Shown here piece after piece: positions 34,100 through 38,368 of a stretch of 38,368 bases of DNA. The position numbers were made by a program, and so were the translations under genes. The stretch's first letter is position 1. Every line of letters begins with the position of its first letter. Below the pieces are notes generated by a model. The model was given only the letters and a program-made list of their open reading frames with translations, ran no database searches and had not been told where the DNA came from. This DNA is from Mycobacterium sp. 1100029.7 (GTDB lineage: Bacteria > Actinomycetota > Actinomycetes > Mycobacteriales > Mycobacteriaceae): the NCBI RefSeq assembly GCF_001665235.1, contig NZ_LZSC01000017.1:1-38368 (forward strand). The letters are read 5' to 3'.

Positions 34100-35233
34100 T
34101 TGACGCGTAACGGCGGTAACGCTGGAGTTGTTCGCGAGTTCGTCGGGTTGCCGTCACCCACGGCGGGACGCGCCGGCGCGGGCGGGCATCCGTGCCAAGG
34201 GCTTTACCACCGCGGCGTGGGACGTAAGCCGAAGGTGGCCATGATCGCCACGCACTACCAGATTGACTTCGCAGAGCACTATCTCGCCGATTACATGGCC
34301 ATTCGGGGTATCGGGTTCCTTGGCTGGAACACCCGGTTCCGCGGCTTCGAAACCAACTTTCTGCTCGACCACGCGCTCGTCGACATCGGTGTCGGGGTGC
34401 GCTGGCTGCGCGAGGTACAGGCAGTGGACACCGTTGTGCTGCTGGGTAATTCGGGTGGTGGTTCGTTGATGGCCGCCTACCAGTCCCAGGCCGTCGACCC
34501 GAATGTGACACCGCTACCCGGGATGCGCCCGGCTGCCGGATTGACCGAGTTGCAGCCCGCGGACGGCTATGTGGCCACCGCCGCACACCCGGGGCGCCCC
34601 GAGGTGCTGACCGCCTGGATGGATGCCGCCGTCGTCGACGAAAACGATCCCGTGGGTACCGACGCCGACCTCGACTTGTTCAACGAGGTCAACGGTCCCC
34701 CCTACGCGCCGGAGTTTCTGGCCAGGTACCGCAAGGCCCAGACGGCACGCAACCACGCCATCACCGACTGGGCCGAGACGGAGCTCAAACGTGTTCGCGC
34801 CGCGGGGTTTTCCGATCGCCCGTTCAATGTCATGCGCACCTGGGCCGATCCCCGCATGGTCGATCCCAGCATCGAGCCCACCAGGCGGACGCCGAACCTG
34901 TGCTACGCCGGGGTGCCGGCCAAGGCGAACCGCTCCGCTCAAGGCATCGCCGCGTCGACCACGTTGCGCAACTGGCTGAACATGTGGAGCCTGCGGGTGG
35001 CGCAAACCCGGGCCGAACCGCACCTGAGCCGTATCAACAGCCCTGCCCTGGTGATCAACGCCGAGGCCGACACCGGAGTGTTTCCGTCTGACGCCCAACG
35101 TATCTACGACGCACTCGCCGCCTCCGACAAGACGCAAACCTCGATCGACACCGACCACTACTTCACCACCCCGGGCGCGCGCAGCGAGCAGGCAGATACC
35201 ATCGCCAGGTGGATCAGCAAGCGGTGGCGCTGA
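34100..35233 (+). CDS. alpha/beta hydrolase-like protein (Rv0272c-like)
   Basis: A 377-aa protein, the length I recall for Rv0272c. The nucleophile elbow is GNSGGG with Ser118 (VVLLGNSGGGSLMAA), an acid candidate is Asp in NAEADTGVFPSD, and the catalytic His is likely in DTDHYFTTPG near the end. This arrangement fits a serine esterase or peptidase of the alpha/beta fold; substrate unknown. Cytosolic. Start is TTG at 34100, 1 nt after the TetR stop, indicating coupling. Its 3' end overlaps the dehydrogenase gene. Confidence 0.85.
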   Translation: MTRNGGNAGVVREFVGLPSPTAGRAGAGGHPCQGLYHRGVGRKPKVAMIATHYQIDFAEHYLADYMAIRGIGFLGWNTRFRGFETNFLLDHALVDIGVGVRWLREVQAVDTVVLLGNSGGGSLMAAYQSQAVDPNVTPLPGMRPAAGLTELQPADGYVATAAHPGRPEVLTAWMDAAVVDENDPVGTDADLDLFNEVNGPPYAPEFLARYRKAQTARNHAITDWAETELKRVRAAGFSDRPFNVMRTWADPRMVDPSIEPTRRTPNLCYAGVPAKANRSAQGIAASTTLRNWLNMWSLRVAQTRAEPHLSRINSPALVINAEADTGVFPSDAQRIYDALAASDKTQTSIDTDHYFTTPGARSEQADTIARWISKRWR

Positions 35234-36192
35234 GAGTTCTCGCCCACTTCGTTCCAGGTGACAAGGTTCTCGATTTTCTTGCAGCCGAAGCAGATTGGCT
35301 CGACATCCGGTGGTGCGCCGCCGACGACGACGCCGCCTTCTACCGTGAGCTGCCGGAAGCCGAAGTGATTTGGCATGTACTACGGCCGTTGTCAGGCGCC
35401 GACCTGCAACGGGGAAAACGACTCCGGCTGGTGCACAAATTCGGCGCCGGGGTCAACACCGTCGACGTCTCGGCCGCAACCGAGGCCGGCATCGCGGTCG
35501 CCAACATGCCCGGCGCCAATGCGCCGTCGGTGGCCGAGGGCACGGCGCTGTTGATGCTCGCCGCGCTGCGCAGACTGCCGGCACTGGACCGCGCCACCCG
35601 CCAAGGCCGGGGCTGGCCGCTCGACCCGGAGCTGGGCGAGACCGTCCGCGACATCGGCGGCTGCACCGTCGGCCTGGTCGGCTACGGCAATATCGCCAAG
35701 CGGGTGGGTGACATCGTCGCGGCGATGGGCGCCACCGTCGTGCACACCAGCACCCGCGACGACGGGCATCCCGGTTGGCGGCCGCTGCCCGACCTGCTGG
35801 CCGAGAGCGACATCGTCTCGCTGCACCTGCCGTTGACCGATGACACCCATCACCTGCTCGACCGGAATGCGATCGCGGTGATGAAGCCCAGCGCCGTGCT
35901 CGTCAACACGTCGCGTGGGGCGATCGTCGACGAGCACGCCCTCGTCGACGCGCTGCGCGACGGGCGCCTGGCCGCGGCGGGGCTCGACGTCTTCGAGGCC
36001 GAACCGGTGGCGCCCGACAATCCGCTGTTCGACCTGGACAATGTGGTGGTGAGCCCCCATGTCACCTGGTACACCGCCGATACGATGCGGCGCTATCTGA
36101 TCGAGGCGGTGGGCAATTGCCGGCGCCTGCGGGACGGTCAGCCCCTGGCCCACCTGGTGACCCCAGTGGTCAGCCAACCGACCGGTTATTAG
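35224..36192 (+). CDS. D-2-hydroxyacid dehydrogenase (NAD-binding)
   Basis: A protein of about 322 aa of the D-isomer 2-hydroxyacid dehydrogenase family. Seen are the Rossmann motif GLVGYGNIAKRVG near residues 150-162, the catalytic Arg in NTSRGAIVDE near 231, Glu in VFEAEP near 260 and His in SPHVTWYTA near 279: the full Arg-Glu-His set. It should interconvert a 2-hydroxyacid and a 2-ketoacid, or reduce glyoxylate-type substrates, with NAD(P). GTG at 35224 is preferred (VALRVLAHFVPG); an in-frame GTG at 35209 adds five residues. Either start overlaps the hydrolase stop. From memory it is absent between Rv0272c and fadE6 in H37Rv. Confidence 0.88.
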   Translation: MALRVLAHFVPGDKVLDFLAAEADWLDIRWCAADDDAAFYRELPEAEVIWHVLRPLSGADLQRGKRLRLVHKFGAGVNTVDVSAATEAGIAVANMPGANAPSVAEGTALLMLAALRRLPALDRATRQGRGWPLDPELGETVRDIGGCTVGLVGYGNIAKRVGDIVAAMGATVVHTSTRDDGHPGWRPLPDLLAESDIVSLHLPLTDDTHHLLDRNAIAVMKPSAVLVNTSRGAIVDEHALVDALRDGRLAAAGLDVFEAEPVAPDNPLFDLDNVVVSPHVTWYTADTMRRYLIEAVGNCRRLRDGQPLAHLVTPVVSQPTGY

Positions 36193-36243
36193 ATTGATGG
36201 GTGCTTGGCCGAAACGAACCCCGAACGCATGGGAAGGCGACCA

Positions 36244-38368
36244 ATGCCGATCGCAATAAATCCTGAGCATCAAGATCTGGCCGACTCGGTGCGGTCCCTG
36301 GTGGCGCGGGTCGCGCCGTCGGAGGTGCTGCACGAAGCCTTGGAAGCAACACTGGAGACCCCGATCGAGAACCCGCCGCCGTACTGGCGGGCGGCCGCCG
36401 ACCAGGGCTTGCACGGAGTCCACCTGCCCGAAGCCGTCGGCGGGCAGGGATTCGGCGTGCTGGAGTTGGCCATCGTGCTGGCCGAGTTCGGCTACGGCGC
36501 GGTGCCCGGGCCGTTCGTCCCGTCGGCGATTGCCAGCGCACTGATCGCCGCGCATGACCCGAATGCCAAGGTGCTGGGCGACCTGGCGTCCGGTGCGGCC
36601 ATCGGCGCCTACGCACTGGACTCCGGGATGACCGCGACCCGCAGGGGTGACGTGCTGGTGATCCGCGGCGAGGCGCGCGCGGTGCCCGCCGCGGCCCAGG
36701 CCTCGGTGTTGGTGCTCCCGGTCGCCATCGACAGCGGCGACGAGTGGGTGGTGCTGCGCGCCGACCAGGTCGAGATCGAGCCGGTGAAGAGTCTTGACCC
36801 GCTGCGACCCATCGCACACGTGCGGGCCGAGGCCCTCGAGGTCGGCGACGACGTCGTGCTGAGCAGCCTGACGATGACGACCGCTTACGCGCTGATGTCC
36901 ACGCTGCTGTCGGCCGAGGCGATCGGGGTGGCGCGCTGGGCCACCGATACGGCGTCGGCGTACGCCAAGATCCGCGAGCAGTTCGGCCGGCCGATCGGCC
37001 AGTTCCAGGCCATCAAACACAAGTGCGCCGAGATGATCGCCGACACTGAGCGAGCCACCGCAGCGGTGTGGGATGCGGCACGCGCGATCGACGAGGCCAG
37101 CCAAAACGATTGGGACATCGTGGCTTCCGGCGTGGAGTTCGCCGCCGCCGTGGCCGCGACGCTGGCACCGGCGGCCGCCCAGCGGTGCACCCAGGACTGC
37201 ATTCAGGTCCACGGCGGCATCGGTTTCACCTGGGAGCACGACGCGAACGTGTACTACCGGCGAGCGCTGATGCTGGCGGCCTGCTTCGGGCGCCGCTCGG
37301 ACTACCCGCAGAGGGTCGTCAACACCGCGACGACCACCGGCATGCGCGCGGTGGACATCGACCTGGACCCGGCGACCGAACAGCTGCGGGACGAGATTCG
37401 TTCGGAGGTCGCCGCGTTCAAGGAGATGGAACGCGAGGCGCGCACCGTTGCGCTGGCCGAGGGTGGCTGGGTGCTGCCGTATCTCCCGAAGCCCTGGGGC
37501 CGGGCGTCCAGCCCCGTCGAGCAGGTCATCATCGCCCAGGAGTTCACCAGCGGGCGGGTCCGACGACCGCAGGTCGGTATCGCGGCGTGGATCATCCCGT
37601 CGATCGTCGCGTTCGGGACCGAGGAGCAGAAGCAGCGGTTTTTGCCCCCGACCTTCCGTGGCGAAATGGTGTGGTGCCAGCTGTTTTCCGAGCCGGGTGC
37701 CGGGTCGGACCTGGCCGGGCTGACCACGAAAGCGACCCGGGCCGACGGCGGCTGGCGTATCACCGGGCAGAAGATCTGGACCACCGCCGCGCAGTACTCG
37801 CAGTGGGGTGCGCTGCTGGCCAGGACCGACCCAAGCGCTCCAAAACACAACGGCATCACCTACTTTCTGCTGGACATGCAGAGCGAAGGCGTGACGGTCA
37901 AGCCGCTGCGCGAGCTGACCGGGAACGCGATGTTCAACACCGTCTACATCGACGATGTGTTCGTGCCCGACGAATGCGTGCTGGGTGAGGTCAACCGCGG
38001 CTGGGAGGTCAGCCGCAATACCCTGACCGCCGAGCGCGTTTCGATCGGCAGTAGCGACGCCAATTTCCTTGCGACGCTTCCCCAGTTCGTCGAGTTCGTT
38101 CGCGACGGCCAGTTCGATCAGCTGGCGCAGCATCGGGCCGGGCAATTGATTGCCGAGGGGCACGCGGCCAAGGTCCTGAATCTGCGTTCGACGCTGCTGA
38201 CGCTGGCGGGCGGCGATGCAATGCCATCGGCGGCGATCTCCAAGCTGTTGTCGATGCGCACCGGCCAGGGCTACGCCGAGTTCGCGGTCTCCTCTTTCGG
38301 CACCGACGCCGCGATCGGCGACCCGGACCAATTGCCGGGTAAGTGGGGCGAATACCTGTTGGCCAGCC
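36244..38368 (+). CDS. fadE6: two-domain acyl-CoA dehydrogenase FadE6, partial at the right edge
   Basis: The frame is open from ATG 36244 to the window edge (708 codons; I recall 731 aa for Rv0271c, so about 23 residues are missing). It is a fusion of two acyl-CoA dehydrogenase folds. Domain 1 (1-370) includes IREQFGRPIGQFQAIKH near 242 and IQVHGGIGFTWEHDANVYYR near 320. Domain 2 starts near 395 and contains the FAD/substrate signature FSEPGAGSDLAGLTTKA near 481 and ITGQKIWTTAAQYSQWG near 503. Such fused FadE proteins resemble the heteromeric steroid side-chain dehydrogenases; the substrate may be a bulky acyl-CoA (inferred). 51 bp after the dehydrogenase gene, probably the same operon. Confidence 0.92.
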   Translation, partial: MPIAINPEHQDLADSVRSLVARVAPSEVLHEALEATLETPIENPPPYWRAAADQGLHGVHLPEAVGGQGFGVLELAIVLAEFGYGAVPGPFVPSAIASALIAAHDPNAKVLGDLASGAAIGAYALDSGMTATRRGDVLVIRGEARAVPAAAQASVLVLPVAIDSGDEWVVLRADQVEIEPVKSLDPLRPIAHVRAEALEVGDDVVLSSLTMTTAYALMSTLLSAEAIGVARWATDTASAYAKIREQFGRPIGQFQAIKHKCAEMIADTERATAAVWDAARAIDEASQNDWDIVASGVEFAAAVAATLAPAAAQRCTQDCIQVHGGIGFTWEHDANVYYRRALMLAACFGRRSDYPQRVVNTATTTGMRAVDIDLDPATEQLRDEIRSEVAAFKEMEREARTVALAEGGWVLPYLPKPWGRASSPVEQVIIAQEFTSGRVRRPQVGIAAWIIPSIVAFGTEEQKQRFLPPTFRGEMVWCQLFSEPGAGSDLAGLTTKATRADGGWRITGQKIWTTAAQYSQWGALLARTDPSAPKHNGITYFLLDMQSEGVTVKPLRELTGNAMFNTVYIDDVFVPDECVLGEVNRGWEVSRNTLTAERVSIGSSDANFLATLPQFVEFVRDGQFDQLAQHRAGQLIAEGHAAKVLNLRSTLLTLAGGDAMPSAAISKLLSMRTGQGYAEFAVSSFGTDAAIGDPDQLPGKWGEYLLAS

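Noticed and set aside
35392..38331. A 979-aa open frame on the minus strand
   Set aside because: It is antisense to the dehydrogenase and fadE6, whose products have clear motifs. Its translation is rich in Arg, His and Gly with no domain, a usual shadow in high-GC DNA.

Overview
The window is very high-GC actinobacterial DNA. Its gene content and order match a slow-growing Mycobacterium: it carries the ESX-3 type VII secretion locus and its flanks. From memory of M. tuberculosis H37Rv, it corresponds to roughly Rv0312 down to Rv0271c, read in the opposite orientation. Several genes are absent relative to H37Rv (nothing like Rv0295c or the Rv0297-Rv0305c block between sulfatase and bluB) and several are extra (a TetR gene, an orphan PPE gene, a small membrane protein, a D-2-hydroxyacid dehydrogenase). 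This suggests a nontuberculous species, but the species cannot be named from the sequence alone.

Layout. (1) 1-5.9 kb: envelope-type genes, namely an Hsp70/actin-fold membrane protein broken at the left edge, a 409-aa conserved protein, a TetR regulator, a 3 x 148-bp tandem repeat, a SnoaL-like protein, a secreted L,D-transpeptidase-like protein and a PAP2 phosphatase. (2) 6.0-11.2 kb: metabolic genes, namely a 160-aa conserved protein, a small membrane protein, BluB, a sulfatase, trans-aconitate methyltransferase and an exported or membrane-associated alpha/beta hydrolase. (3) 11.1-25.9 kb, minus strand: the complete ESX-3 operon eccA3-eccB3-eccC3-PE5-PPE4-esxG-esxH-espG3-eccD3-mycP3-eccE3, with 4-nt overlaps at most ecc junctions. 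(4) 25.9-30.5 kb: the ESX-3 control region (Zur-like and IdeR-like sites, a hairpin, a palindrome, a 9-codon leader ORF), an extra PPE gene, a SAM methyltransferase, and a PPE3 homologue split by a perfect 164-bp inverted repeat, with its own Zur-like site. (5) 30.6-38.4 kb: lipid-type catabolic and regulatory genes, namely a DUF2236 oxygenase-like protein, two TetR regulators, a VOC dioxygenase/glyoxalase, an alpha/beta hydrolase, a D-2-hydroxyacid dehydrogenase and a two-domain acyl-CoA dehydrogenase running off the right edge.

How the genes work together. ESX-3 is known to export EsxG-EsxH and PE5-PPE4 and to serve iron/zinc homeostasis. The sites seen here fit zinc (Zur) control of PPE3 and zinc plus iron (IdeR) control of eccA3 onward. 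The TetR-hydrolase-dehydrogenase-FadE6 string looks like one operon, facing the VOC gene across a near-ideal palindromic operator.

Most notable structures: the 164-bp inverted repeat in PPE3, which can be resolved on paper to an in-frame 499-aa parent; a second perfect inverted repeat at the left edge with a similar spacer; the MIRU-like tandem repeat, whose units copy the stop/start junction of the flanking genes; and Asp/His-rich loops in the two PPE proteins near the Zur-like sites. All database comparisons here are from memory and were not run.
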